A DNA stretch of 9,294 bases, taken from SHLJ01 sp041618535. GTDB taxonomy: Bacteria; Bacteroidota; Bacteroidia; Flavobacteriales; Flavobacteriaceae. The DNA lies in NCBI GenBank assembly GCA_041618535.1, contig JBFKFP010000112.1:1-9294 (forward strand), written 5' to 3'. The notes under the pieces are model-generated. The model had not been told where the DNA came from. It made no database searches and worked only from the letters and a program-made list of their open reading frames with translations. Position numbers and translations under genes: made by a program. Positions 1-6,555 of the stretch are shown one piece after another; position 1 is the stretch's first letter; every line of letters begins with the position of its first letter.

Positions 1-1
1 C

Positions 2-916
2 CAGGATCCGGGTGATCTCTCACTAACCGGTGATGTAACCGACGAGGCCGATAACTGTTCAACCGGACTGGAGGCTACCTATGCAGACTCTACTGCCGCT
101 GGCAGCTGTGCCAATGAATCAGTGATCTCAAGAACATGGACGCTTACAGACGACTGTGGTAACACCACTACAGCTACGCAAACGATTAATGTAGTTGATA
201 CCACCGCGCCTACCTTTACAGTGCCTGCCGATGTAACCATCGAATGTGACGAGGATGCAACAGACCTATCTCTTACCGGTGATGTAACCGATGAGGCCGA
301 TAACTGTTCATCTGAACTTGAAGCTACTTATGATGATGGCTTTGAGGACGGGTCATGCCCTTCCGAAGTTATCATAAGCAGAACATGGACACTTACAGAC
401 GATTGTGGTAACACCACTACAGCGGTACAAACCATTACTGTGACGGATTCAACTCCTCCGGTACTGAGTGACACTCCTGCAGACCAGACTGTAGAATGTC
501 CTGAGGTACCTGCTCCTGCAGAGCTATCTGCAAGTGATAATTGTGGAATGGCTGAGCTAAGTTTCAATGAAGAAGAATCTGAAGGCGCTTGTGCCGGCGA
601 GACCATACTGACAAGAACATGGACAGCAGTTGATGCCTGTGGTAATGAAACCATTCATATACAGATAATAACCATTCAGGATACGACCGCTCCGGTTCTC
701 GTTGGTGAACTAGATTCTGAAGTTGAAGCCTTCTGTGATGAAGTTCCGGATGCGCCAGAACTAACCTTCGAAGATGCGTGTTCAGATAATATCACAGTCG
801 AATTTGAAGAGATATCATCAAATGATGGCAGTTCCAGTACTTATGAGATAATCCGAACCTGGTTCGTAAGTGATGATTGCGGAAACAGTGATACGTTTAC
901 ACAAACCGTGTTTGTC
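2..916 (+). repeat. Tandem HYR/Ig-like coding repeats, four units
   Basis: Units can be phased on the Asp-Thr-Thr-Ala-Pro linker: unit 1 up to 196 (5' end outside the window), unit 2 at 197-445, unit 3 at 446-679 and unit 4 at 680-916. The spacing between the Arg-Thr-Trp codons (131, 380, 614, 854) is 249, 234 and 240 bases. Units 1 and 2 share near-identical DNA blocks (for example 26-40 with 275-289, and 131-173 with 380-422), whereas units 3 and 4 are conserved only as protein. Unit 4 lacks the third cysteine of the other units. More units probably lie upstream of the window. Confidence 0.85.
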
Positions 917-1531
917 AGTCCGTCTGCGAACATAAACGGTATCGATAGTGAACTATGTCCTGAAGACCTGTTTGTTGCCAACCTGTTCGATTTCTTGGAA
1001 GGTGATTATCCGCTGGATGGAGAATGGATCGTGTCCCAGGGTAACGTTACCCTGACAGGCAGCGAGGTCGATAATATTCCGTTCGATGATCTAGAAGCTC
1101 AGTATATCTTTACTTATATAGTCGATGATGCGGATTGTCCATCACAGACATCATTTACGATAACAATTGATGAGGAATGTGATAATCTTTGTATCGACGC
1201 AGATAACGTTGTGATCTCTAAGGCTGTTACTGCCAACGGTGATCAATGGAACGAATGCTTCCAGATCAAACTGATAGATCCGGACGGAGAGGAAAACTTT
1301 ATTCGTGAGTGTGAATTCACCATTGAAGTTCAGATCTTCAACCGCTGGGGTGCAAAGATCTATGAGAATATGAATTATGATCCGGATTCAGATTGCTGGG
1401 ACGGAGATGCACACAGCAACTCCATTGGCAGCTCTGGAAAGGTGCCAACAGGAACCTATTATTATATTGTCAATCTGAGAAACAGTGGATTGAAACCATT
1501 TGCAGGTCCTATCTACGTAGGAACCAATTAA
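2..1531 (+). CDS. Large repeat-containing surface adhesin with T9SS type B sorting domain (5' partial)
   Basis: The reading frame is open from base 2, so the start lies upstream of the window; an internal GTG at 122 is not a credible start. The visible 509 residues begin with four Ig/HYR-like repeats of about 78-83 residues (visible residues 1-305). These are joined by D-[TS]-T-[AP]-P linkers and carry the recurring signatures RTW and D-x-CGN, with about four Cys per unit. A beta-rich spacer follows (about 306-400). The last 107 residues (403-509) match the gliding-motility-associated/CHU_C type B sorting domain, with ANGD, FNRWG (446-450), CWDG, the GTYYY strand and a C-terminal GPIYVGTN. 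In the family, this domain directs export by T9SS and attachment outside the cell, usually with a SprF-like partner, and such a gene lies 12 bases downstream. The protein is very acidic. The ligand is unknown; adhesion is inferred from the architecture. Confidence 0.9.
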   Translation, partial: QDPGDLSLTGDVTDEADNCSTGLEATYADSTAAGSCANESVISRTWTLTDDCGNTTTATQTINVVDTTAPTFTVPADVTIECDEDATDLSLTGDVTDEADNCSSELEATYDDGFEDGSCPSEVIISRTWTLTDDCGNTTTAVQTITVTDSTPPVLSDTPADQTVECPEVPAPAELSASDNCGMAELSFNEEESEGACAGETILTRTWTAVDACGNETIHIQIITIQDTTAPVLVGELDSEVEAFCDEVPDAPELTFEDACSDNITVEFEEISSNDGSSSTYEIIRTWFVSDDCGNSDTFTQTVFVSPSANINGIDSELCPEDLFVANLFDFLEGDYPLDGEWIVSQGNVTLTGSEVDNIPFDDLEAQYIFTYIVDDADCPSQTSFTITIDEECDNLCIDADNVVISKAVTANGDQWNECFQIKLIDPDGEENFIRECEFTIEVQIFNRWGAKIYENMNYDPDSDCWDGDAHSNSIGSSGKVPTGTYYYIVNLRNSGLKPFAGPIYVGTN

Positions 1532-1543
1532 AACCAAACTGTT

Positions 1544-2506
1544 ATGAAAGCTATTATTAAGTTTAATATTATTGTACTGACAGTCCTCAGTTTTGGTTCA
1601 GCTTTTGCACAGCAATTGCCCCAATTCACCCAGTACATGTACAACGCTGCTTCTATAAATCCGGCTTATGCGGGAAGCAAAGAAACCCTGTATTTCGTGG
1701 GATTGCATAGAAGTCAGTGGGTAGGAATTGAAGGAGGACCAACAACTCAGACAGTTTCAATTCATACACCCATGCGACGTAATGAACAAGTGGGTTTAGG
1801 TTTCTCGTTTATAAACGATGAATTGGGATATGAGAATTTTGTCTATCTCTACGCCGACTTTTCATATACCATACAGGTTGGAGAATTCAAGCATAAAAGC
1901 AATGTTCATCCTATTAAATTAGCCTTTGGTATCAAAGGGGGATTCACACATTACAGTCTGGATCCCGAATTGTTAAACGATCCGACTATTGTTGAAGATC
2001 TGTATTTCAACGATGTTTCAGATCGCTGGAGTCCGAATATCGGGTTAGGGGCATTCCTACATACCAATCGCTGGTATGTGGGACTGTCTGCTCCCCGGGT
2101 ATTGAATACCGACTGGAACAACAGCCGGAACGGACAGGTTGAATATGTGGCCGCTGAAAGGATAAGTTACTACCTGACAGGTGGATATGTATTCGACTTA
2201 AGCGATAAAACCAAGCTGAAACCAGCATTTATGGTTAAGGCAACAAATGGTGCCCCGTTATCTTACGATTTGACCGCCAACTTTTTATTCAACGAGAAAT
2301 TCTGGCTGGGTGCAGCCTACCGAATCAACGAGTCGGCCGGGGCTCTTGGCGGAATTGCCGACTTCCAGGTCAGCAAGGAGATACGGGTAGGATATGCCTA
2401 CGAATATCCCATCTCAGACATTCGACCTTACTCAAGCGGAACCCATGAAGTATTACTGATTTGGGAACCCAAGAAGAATAGGATCAAATCACCTCGTTAC
2501 TTTTAA
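1544..2506 (+). CDS. PorP/SprF family type IX secretion system outer-membrane protein
   Basis: The 320-residue product has a typical Sec signal peptide (residues 1-22, cleavage after AFA, mature QQLPQF). The family signature follows: the QFTQYMYN segment, then INPAYAGS (38-45), then a HRSQWVGIEGGP stretch (55-66). The remainder alternates short beta strands ending in aromatic residues, as expected for an outer-membrane barrel, and ends near a GYAYEYP / THEVLL segment characteristic of PorP/SprF proteins. Length is normal for the family. In Porphyromonas PorP is needed for T9SS function; in Flavobacterium SprF is needed for surface delivery of the type B adhesin SprB. The gene starts 12 bases after the adhesin stop, so it most likely serves that cargo as a dedicated partner. 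No Shine-Dalgarno sequence is visible, as is usual in Bacteroidota. Confidence 0.93.
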   Translation: MKAIIKFNIIVLTVLSFGSAFAQQLPQFTQYMYNAASINPAYAGSKETLYFVGLHRSQWVGIEGGPTTQTVSIHTPMRRNEQVGLGFSFINDELGYENFVYLYADFSYTIQVGEFKHKSNVHPIKLAFGIKGGFTHYSLDPELLNDPTIVEDLYFNDVSDRWSPNIGLGAFLHTNRWYVGLSAPRVLNTDWNNSRNGQVEYVAAERISYYLTGGYVFDLSDKTKLKPAFMVKATNGAPLSYDLTANFLFNEKFWLGAAYRINESAGALGGIADFQVSKEIRVGYAYEYPISDIRPYSSGTHEVLLIWEPKKNRIKSPRYF

Positions 2507-2518
2507 ATTGTGCTGATC

Positions 2519-4555
2519 ATGAAAACGAAATATTTACTCATAACCATCGCCTTAAGTTTCTCTGCGCTGAGCTTTGGTCAGTCCAGAATAGCAGACATTT
2601 ATTTTGAGAATTACCGTTATTTAGATGCTGCGAAGTTCTATAAAATGGCATTCGAAAAAAATACTAAAAGTTATCATTTATACACCAGACTAGGAGACTG
2701 TTATTACAACAACTCGAATGCTGAAGCAGCTCTGGAGTGGTATAAAAAAGCCTGGAATGAATACTCGGATGAGATGACCGCTGAATACGTTTATAAATAC
2801 GCTCAGTGCCTTCGGAACCAAAAGGAATATTCTCAGGCGAACGATGTTATGTCTCGCTATATAGAATTAAAACGTAGTGAAACCGAAGATGCCGCACGCG
2901 CCTATCTGGTTGATGATTTATCGAAATATGAAGATTCAGCACGTATAAATGGCAGGCCAGTGGCATTGATCAACCTTGATCTGAATACCAAGTACTCCGA
3001 CTTCGGATCATTTGTTCATAACGACAAGCTATATTTTGCTTCTAACCGTGATCCTGAAGGTAAAATTTATGAATGGAACGAATTACCATTTCTTGATATT
3101 TACCAGGCAGATATTACAAAGACGGCAGATTCAACCCTTTACGAAAATATTAACCTGATAAGTTCCGATTCAATCAAGACGGAAGCACACGAGGGAACTA
3201 TAGCCATCACAAACGATGGAATGACCATGTATTTTACCAGGGATAATGTTAACAAAAGAAACCGCGTGAAATATAACCGCGGTGGTGAATCTAACCTGAA
3301 AATCTACAGGGCCACCAACGTTAACGGTCAATGGGCTAATATTGAAGAGCTTCCATTCAATTTAAAGGATAGATCAACCGGTCATCCTGCGCTTAGCCCG
3401 GACGAAAAACGACTTTACTTTGTATCCGATCGTGAAAAAGATGATTTTGGAACTCTGAATAAAGGCGTAAGAACTTCCAACCAAAAAGAAATAACTACCG
3501 ATATTTTCTACGTTGATATATTGGATGACGGTTCATTCGGGAAGGTAACCTGGTTAGCAGGTAAAGTGAATTCCGCTGAACGGGAAATGTTCCCTTATAT
3601 CACCTCTGACAATACATTGTACTTCTCATCAGATTCTCCTCAGCTTCTTAATTTCGGACTGCTGGACATCTATCAGACCAATGCCCTTAAAGTGTCAGAC
3701 ACCTCTGAGGTTAAGGTAGATAATATGCTTATCCCTTTTAACGGTCCCTATGATGACTTTGCCCTTTACATCAATGACGAAAGAAATAAAGGTTACTTCT
3801 CATCAAATCGTGAATGGCCGACGGAGGGCGCCGATAAAGGCAACGATGATATATACAGTTTCGGAGAAGGTATCTGCCTGCAAACCGTTAGCGGGGTTGT
3901 AACCGACAGTGAGAACGGCAATCTTCTGGAAAGTGCTCGTGTTCGTAAGATCGATGAGCGGGGTGTAGTATTGGATTCGGTAATAACTGGTCCTGACGGA
4001 TTCTATTCCTTCGAGTTGGATTGTAACAGGAAATATCGAATTGTAGCCGACCGTGAATGCTACAATAACGAGGATATCGAAGAGTTTACCACCACGAAAG
4101 TACATAAGGAAGCCCTTGAGGTCAACCTTGAGCTCGATCCATTATATGAGGCTAATACTATAGTTATCAATAATATCACCTTTGTATTCGACCGTTGGGA
4201 GATCACTCCGGACGGAAAGCGTCAACTTGAAAACATCATTACACTCATGCAGGATGATCCTAAACTAAGGATCGATATAGAATCACATACCGACTGCAGG
4301 GGAAGTGATGAGTACAATCAATGGCTGTCTGAAAAGCGCGCAGCTTCAACCAAGGCCTATTTTGTAGGCCGAGGGTTCGGTAGCCGTATCAACAGCGCTG
4401 TAGGCAAAGGAGAAAGCCAGCTTCTGAATGAGAACTGTTCAGATTGCCGCCTTCAGGATAGATCTCTAAATGCCGACCAGATACAGTGTCATAAAGAGAA
4501 CAGGAGATCTGTGTTCCGGATTGTTGAAGAAAGTACTAGGCGCAAATGTGAATAG
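2519..4555 (+). CDS. OmpA-family protein with TPR, WD40-like propeller and regulatory-like domains (PorE-like)
   Basis: The 678-residue protein starts best at ATG 2519, giving a clean signal peptide (residues 1-20, cleavage SFG|QS); an in-frame GTG at 2510 would add only three residues. The domains in order are TPR-like helices (about 24-118), a PD40/WD40-like beta-propeller (about 157-447) with repeated LYFASNRD, MYFTRD, LYFVSDRE, LYFSSDS and GYFSSNRE blades, a carboxypeptidase-regulatory-like beta sandwich (about 455-540), and a C-terminal OmpA peptidoglycan-binding domain (about 548-672). The OmpA domain has FVFDRW, SHTDCRGSDEYN and LSEKRA; Asp592 and Arg607 stand in the positions that bind diaminopimelate in OmpA proteins. 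This is the domain order of PorE, a T9SS protein that anchors the complex to peptidoglycan. Unlike PorE there is no lipobox, so it should be a soluble periplasmic protein. The gene starts 12 bases after the SprF-like gene. Its role as this cassette's anchor is inferred. Confidence 0.92.
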   Translation: MKTKYLLITIALSFSALSFGQSRIADIYFENYRYLDAAKFYKMAFEKNTKSYHLYTRLGDCYYNNSNAEAALEWYKKAWNEYSDEMTAEYVYKYAQCLRNQKEYSQANDVMSRYIELKRSETEDAARAYLVDDLSKYEDSARINGRPVALINLDLNTKYSDFGSFVHNDKLYFASNRDPEGKIYEWNELPFLDIYQADITKTADSTLYENINLISSDSIKTEAHEGTIAITNDGMTMYFTRDNVNKRNRVKYNRGGESNLKIYRATNVNGQWANIEELPFNLKDRSTGHPALSPDEKRLYFVSDREKDDFGTLNKGVRTSNQKEITTDIFYVDILDDGSFGKVTWLAGKVNSAEREMFPYITSDNTLYFSSDSPQLLNFGLLDIYQTNALKVSDTSEVKVDNMLIPFNGPYDDFALYINDERNKGYFSSNREWPTEGADKGNDDIYSFGEGICLQTVSGVVTDSENGNLLESARVRKIDERGVVLDSVITGPDGFYSFELDCNRKYRIVADRECYNNEDIEEFTTTKVHKEALEVNLELDPLYEANTIVINNITFVFDRWEITPDGKRQLENIITLMQDDPKLRIDIESHTDCRGSDEYNQWLSEKRAASTKAYFVGRGFGSRINSAVGKGESQLLNENCSDCRLQDRSLNADQIQCHKENRRSVFRIVEESTRRKCE

Positions 4556-4718
4556 ATTCCCGATCTGTCAGGTTTAATTTGAATGGATTTGAATGAGATA
4601 GTATCCTGGTTCGAAGTTCCTGACAGTGTCAACTGTTCTGAATTATGGCTGTGAAAATATTAAAGAATATTGTTACTGATTATCCCCAATTACAAGTTAA
4701 AAAGAGGTAATGCATATG

Positions 4719-4882
4719 TGAATACTAATCAATTAATCCGACATATTGATTAATAGCCCATTCATATTCATGCGCATTATTAACAAGTAATATGTTTTAC
4801 TTCCCTAACGAAGTATTGAATCATAAGGATTCAAGACTAACTTATTACTTTAGAGCCGCTTAATTAAGCGGCTCTTTTTTTT
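4719..4882 (+). ncRNA. Candidate small structured RNA or structured 3' UTR ending in a terminator
   Basis: Several perfect inverted repeats follow one another on the + strand. An AT-rich dyad pairs 4726-4733 with 4745-4752, and an alternative pairing uses 4732-4738 with 4748-4754. A 6-bp hairpin pairs 4798-4803 with 4810-4815. A 7-bp hairpin pairs 4816-4822 with 4828-4834 and directly abuts the previous one. The rho-independent terminator at 4852-4882 closes the series. The segment has no plausible reading frame and starts more than 160 bases after the OmpA gene stop. No good Bacteroidota promoter (TAnnTTTG with upstream TTG) is visible; the nearest partial match is TATGTTTT at 4791-4798. It could therefore be the processed 3' end of the upstream mRNA. 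I do not recognise a known RNA family. Confidence 0.3.
4852..4882 (+). terminator. Strong rho-independent terminator (+ strand)
   Basis: A perfect 24-bp palindrome (4852-4875) folds into a 10-bp GC-containing stem, AGAGCCGCTT with AAGCGGCTCT, around an AATT loop, followed by eight T (4875-4882). It works in the + direction only, because there is no A-run upstream for the other strand. It lies 296 bases past the OmpA gene stop, which is far for a plain operon terminator, so it may end either a long 3' UTR or a separate small transcript. Confidence 0.9.
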
Positions 4883-5116
4883 AAAACCATTGCAAGGATG
4901 AATATGTTTTCTTATTTGGATAACATATGGATTCAATAAGATGTTCTTTCAGGCCTTTTAAGGGTTCTCACAGAGTATTAATTCCTGATCTTGACCCCTT
5001 ATGCCACAGTATTGATGAAAGCCTGTTAAAAATGAGTTTTATATGTCGATCACACTCTCAAAAGATGAAACCTTGCCTGATCGGGATACCTTAATCAATT
5101 GGACATAAGTCGACAT
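4883..5116. other. Intergenic stretch without recognisable gene
   Basis: This lies between the two convergent terminators. Only very short reading frames exist, such as a 13-codon frame beginning with the ATG just after the + strand terminator, and none has supporting features. The only structures seen are a small dyad at 4954-4963 and a perfect 8-bp inverted repeat (5042-5049 with 5110-5117) whose arms are 60 bases apart. No tRNA, insertion-sequence end or gene remnant was recognised. Confidence 0.6.
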
Positions 5117-5145
5117 AAAAAAAAAGGCCTCCTGACGGAGGCCTT
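5117..5145 (-). terminator. Rho-independent terminator of the CAP-domain gene (- strand)
   Basis: On the - strand a 9-bp stem AAGGCCTCC / GGAGGCCTT (5145-5137 with 5132-5124) encloses a GTCA tetraloop and is followed by a nine-base T-run, partly shared with the stem end (complement of the A-run at 5117-5125). It begins 43 bases beyond the stop of the CAP-domain gene and should end the whole - strand transcript. Confidence 0.92.
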
Positions 5146-5188
5146 CATGTCTAATACTAAATGAATGTATTATATGAAAAACAGGGTA

Positions 5189-5692
5189 TTATTTCTTTAT
5201 AAAAATATTGGTATAGTACCATCGCCCTTCCTGATCCTGCTCGGCAGAGATGTCAAAATGGCTGTATTCTCCTTCTATGATATCTTTATGCCCCGGGCTG
5301 TTCAACCAGGCATTGACCACAGACTCGGCATAGCGATAACCATAGGCCACATTTTCTCCAACTCGGACAGCTCCTACGGTATTCTCAAGATTCTCCTTTC
5401 TGATAAAGAAGTTATCATGTGAGATATTGCTTTTCTCGATCATATATTCGGTATGCCCGAACGCTTCAGCTTTGATCTGATTTAAACTGTTTAAGGGATT
5501 TAACCCGATCTCTACTCGATAATCATTGATAATTTCCATGATCTCGATTTCAATTTCCTTGGTTTCCGGGACGTATGATGCAACTATGGCATCAATGGTC
5601 TCCTCCTCGATGGCATCTGTCGAACATGAAAGTGACAACAGAGCGGTTAATGCCAGTATTGGCCAAGTAGGTATTTTCATGGTAGGGTTCAT
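5189..5692 (-). CDS. CAP/SCP-like (YkwD-type) domain lipoprotein
   Basis: The product is 167 residues from ATG 5692; a second ATG at 5680 (MKIPTW) gives 163 residues and an equally good signal sequence. A hydrophobic segment ends in LSLSC, placing a probable lipobox Cys at residue 23, so a membrane-anchored lipoprotein is predicted. Residues about 50-167 form a bacterial CAP domain: the INDYRVEIGL helix, GHTEYM (79-84), SHDNF with His92, VGENVAYG with Glu113, AWLNSPGHK with His135, and a C-terminal RWYYTNIF strand. His92, Glu113 and His135 occupy the conserved CAP cavity positions. The biochemical role of bacterial CAP lipoproteins is mostly unknown. The gene lies 173 bases after pdxH, ends at its own terminator and may have its own promoter. 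The family call is firm; the function is open. Confidence 0.9.
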   Translation of the reverse strand: MNPTMKIPTWPILALTALLSLSCSTDAIEEETIDAIVASYVPETKEIEIEIMEIINDYRVEIGLNPLNSLNQIKAEAFGHTEYMIEKSNISHDNFFIRKENLENTVGAVRVGENVAYGYRYAESVVNAWLNSPGHKDIIEGEYSHFDISAEQDQEGRWYYTNIFIKK

Positions 5693-5706
5693 TAGATTTG
5701 GACTTG

Positions 5707-5715
5707 CAAATTATA
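5707..5715 (-). promoter_or_regulatory. Possible -7/-10 element upstream of the CAP-domain gene
   Basis: The - strand reads TATAATTTG here, which resembles both a TATAAT box and the Bacteroidota -7 element TAnnTTTG (with one extra spacer base). It sits 15-23 bases before the ATG at 5692 and 27-35 before the ATG at 5680. A short leader would fit the second start better. No convincing upstream TTG element was found at the expected distance, so this is tentative. Confidence 0.25.
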
Positions 5716-5865
5716 AACCCCGGGCTGTAGAAACTGTTAAAGAAATGTTAATATCGACGAATTACACGCTTTACGTCGGACTTATGCGTTCTTTTGTCGA
5801 TGAACTGCACGGCTATTTTCAAAATTAGTGTATTTCATCGGATTTAATGCACAAATTGGCGGAAA

Positions 5866-6513
5866 TTAAGGCGAAAGTCGCTCAATTTTCCAGTCCAATT
5901 CTGCATTTAGGCGATATCTTATACGATCATGAAGACGATTCGGGCGTCCCTGCCAGAACTCTATTTCCACCGGTTTAAGAATATACCCTCCCCAATGTGA
6001 AGGCCTTGGGATCTCCTTGCCCTCGTATCTCGCTTCTAATTCATGGAGCTTCTTTTCAAGGGTCTCACGGTTTTCAATAATCTCGCTCTGATCTGAGACA
6101 TGGGCACTCAACTGGCTGCCACGCGGTCTGCTTTCAAAATATCCGTCACTTAGATTTTCGGCAATCTTCTCAACTTTGCCCTTTATGATCACCTGGCGTT
6201 CCAATCCGTGCCAGAAAAACGAAAGGCAGGCATTTGGGTTATTAGCGATAGATCTGCCCTTATCGCTCAAATAATTCGTGTAAAAGATAAATCCCTCATA
6301 AGTCATTCGTTTTAGCAAAACCACGCGCCCTTTGGGAAATCCATCCAGTCCGATGGTGGATAATGTCATCGCATTGGCCTCATCAGCCATTCCGGATTCG
6401 TCAGCCTCATGAAACCATTTCCGGAATAATTCAAGAGGATTCTCCGGAACCAGCCTTTCGGAAAGTTCTCCTTTCTCGTAAGATTTTCTGTAATGACTCA
6501 GATCTTTATCCAT
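5866..6513 (-). CDS. pdxH: Pyridoxamine/pyridoxine 5'-phosphate oxidase
   Basis: This FMN-dependent cytosolic enzyme oxidises pyridoxamine or pyridoxine 5'-phosphate to pyridoxal 5'-phosphate in vitamin B6 synthesis and salvage. The 215-residue product is full length for the family. Visible motifs are RVVLLK (63-68) and FYTNYLSDKG (77-86) for FMN, with Lys68 at the conserved FMN/PLP lysine. YFESRPRGSQLSAHVSDQS (125-143) has Tyr125, Arg129 and Ser133 in the PLP-phosphate positions with the same spacing as the E. coli enzyme. GRPNRLHDR (189-197) has the paired Arg193 and His195, and the C terminus is the typical ERLSP. ATG 6513 is preceded by an A-rich stretch. The gene is 42 bases downstream of rnz on the same strand, so it may be the distal gene of the pyr-rnz operon; a weak promoter in that gap cannot be excluded. 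Confidence 0.96.
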   Translation of the reverse strand: MDKDLSHYRKSYEKGELSERLVPENPLELFRKWFHEADESGMADEANAMTLSTIGLDGFPKGRVVLLKRMTYEGFIFYTNYLSDKGRSIANNPNACLSFFWHGLERQVIIKGKVEKIAENLSDGYFESRPRGSQLSAHVSDQSEIIENRETLEKKLHELEARYEGKEIPRPSHWGGYILKPVEIEFWQGRPNRLHDRIRYRLNAELDWKIERLSP

Positions 6514-6555
6514 TTTCTTTGCAAGTTAGGCCTTTTTTAAATCAACACTAATGCA

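Noticed and set aside
122..130. GTG at 122 as the start of the adhesin gene
   Set aside because: The frame is open back to base 2 and the upstream residues are part of repeat unit 1, so the codon is an internal Val.
3803..4105. 100-codon - strand frame inside the OmpA gene
   Set aside because: It is antisense to the propeller and regulatory-like domains and has no recognisable features.
4583..4654. 23-codon frame MDLNEIVSWFE... after the OmpA gene
   Set aside because: It is very short, has no signal or motif, and lies in a region better explained as a 3' UTR.
5165..5422. 85-codon + strand frame
   Set aside because: It lies antisense to the CAP-domain gene, whose protein motifs are clear, and its translation shows no family features.
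5753..5801. Overlapping short dyads (CGACG/CGTCG and ATCGAC/GTCGAT) between pdxH and the CAP gene
   Set aside because: The stems are only 5-6 bp with long loops and no T-run follows on the - strand, so they fall within chance expectation and are not a terminator.
5526..5828. 100-codon + strand frame
   Set aside because: Its first half is antisense to the CAP signal peptide region and the rest is intergenic; the Met/Ile/Ser-rich translation is typical of a shadow frame.
6514..6555. Promoter for pdxH in the 42-base gap after rnz
   Set aside because: TAACTTG on the - strand only partly matches the -7 consensus, and the only upstream TTG is about 14 bases away, too close for a Bacteroidota promoter.
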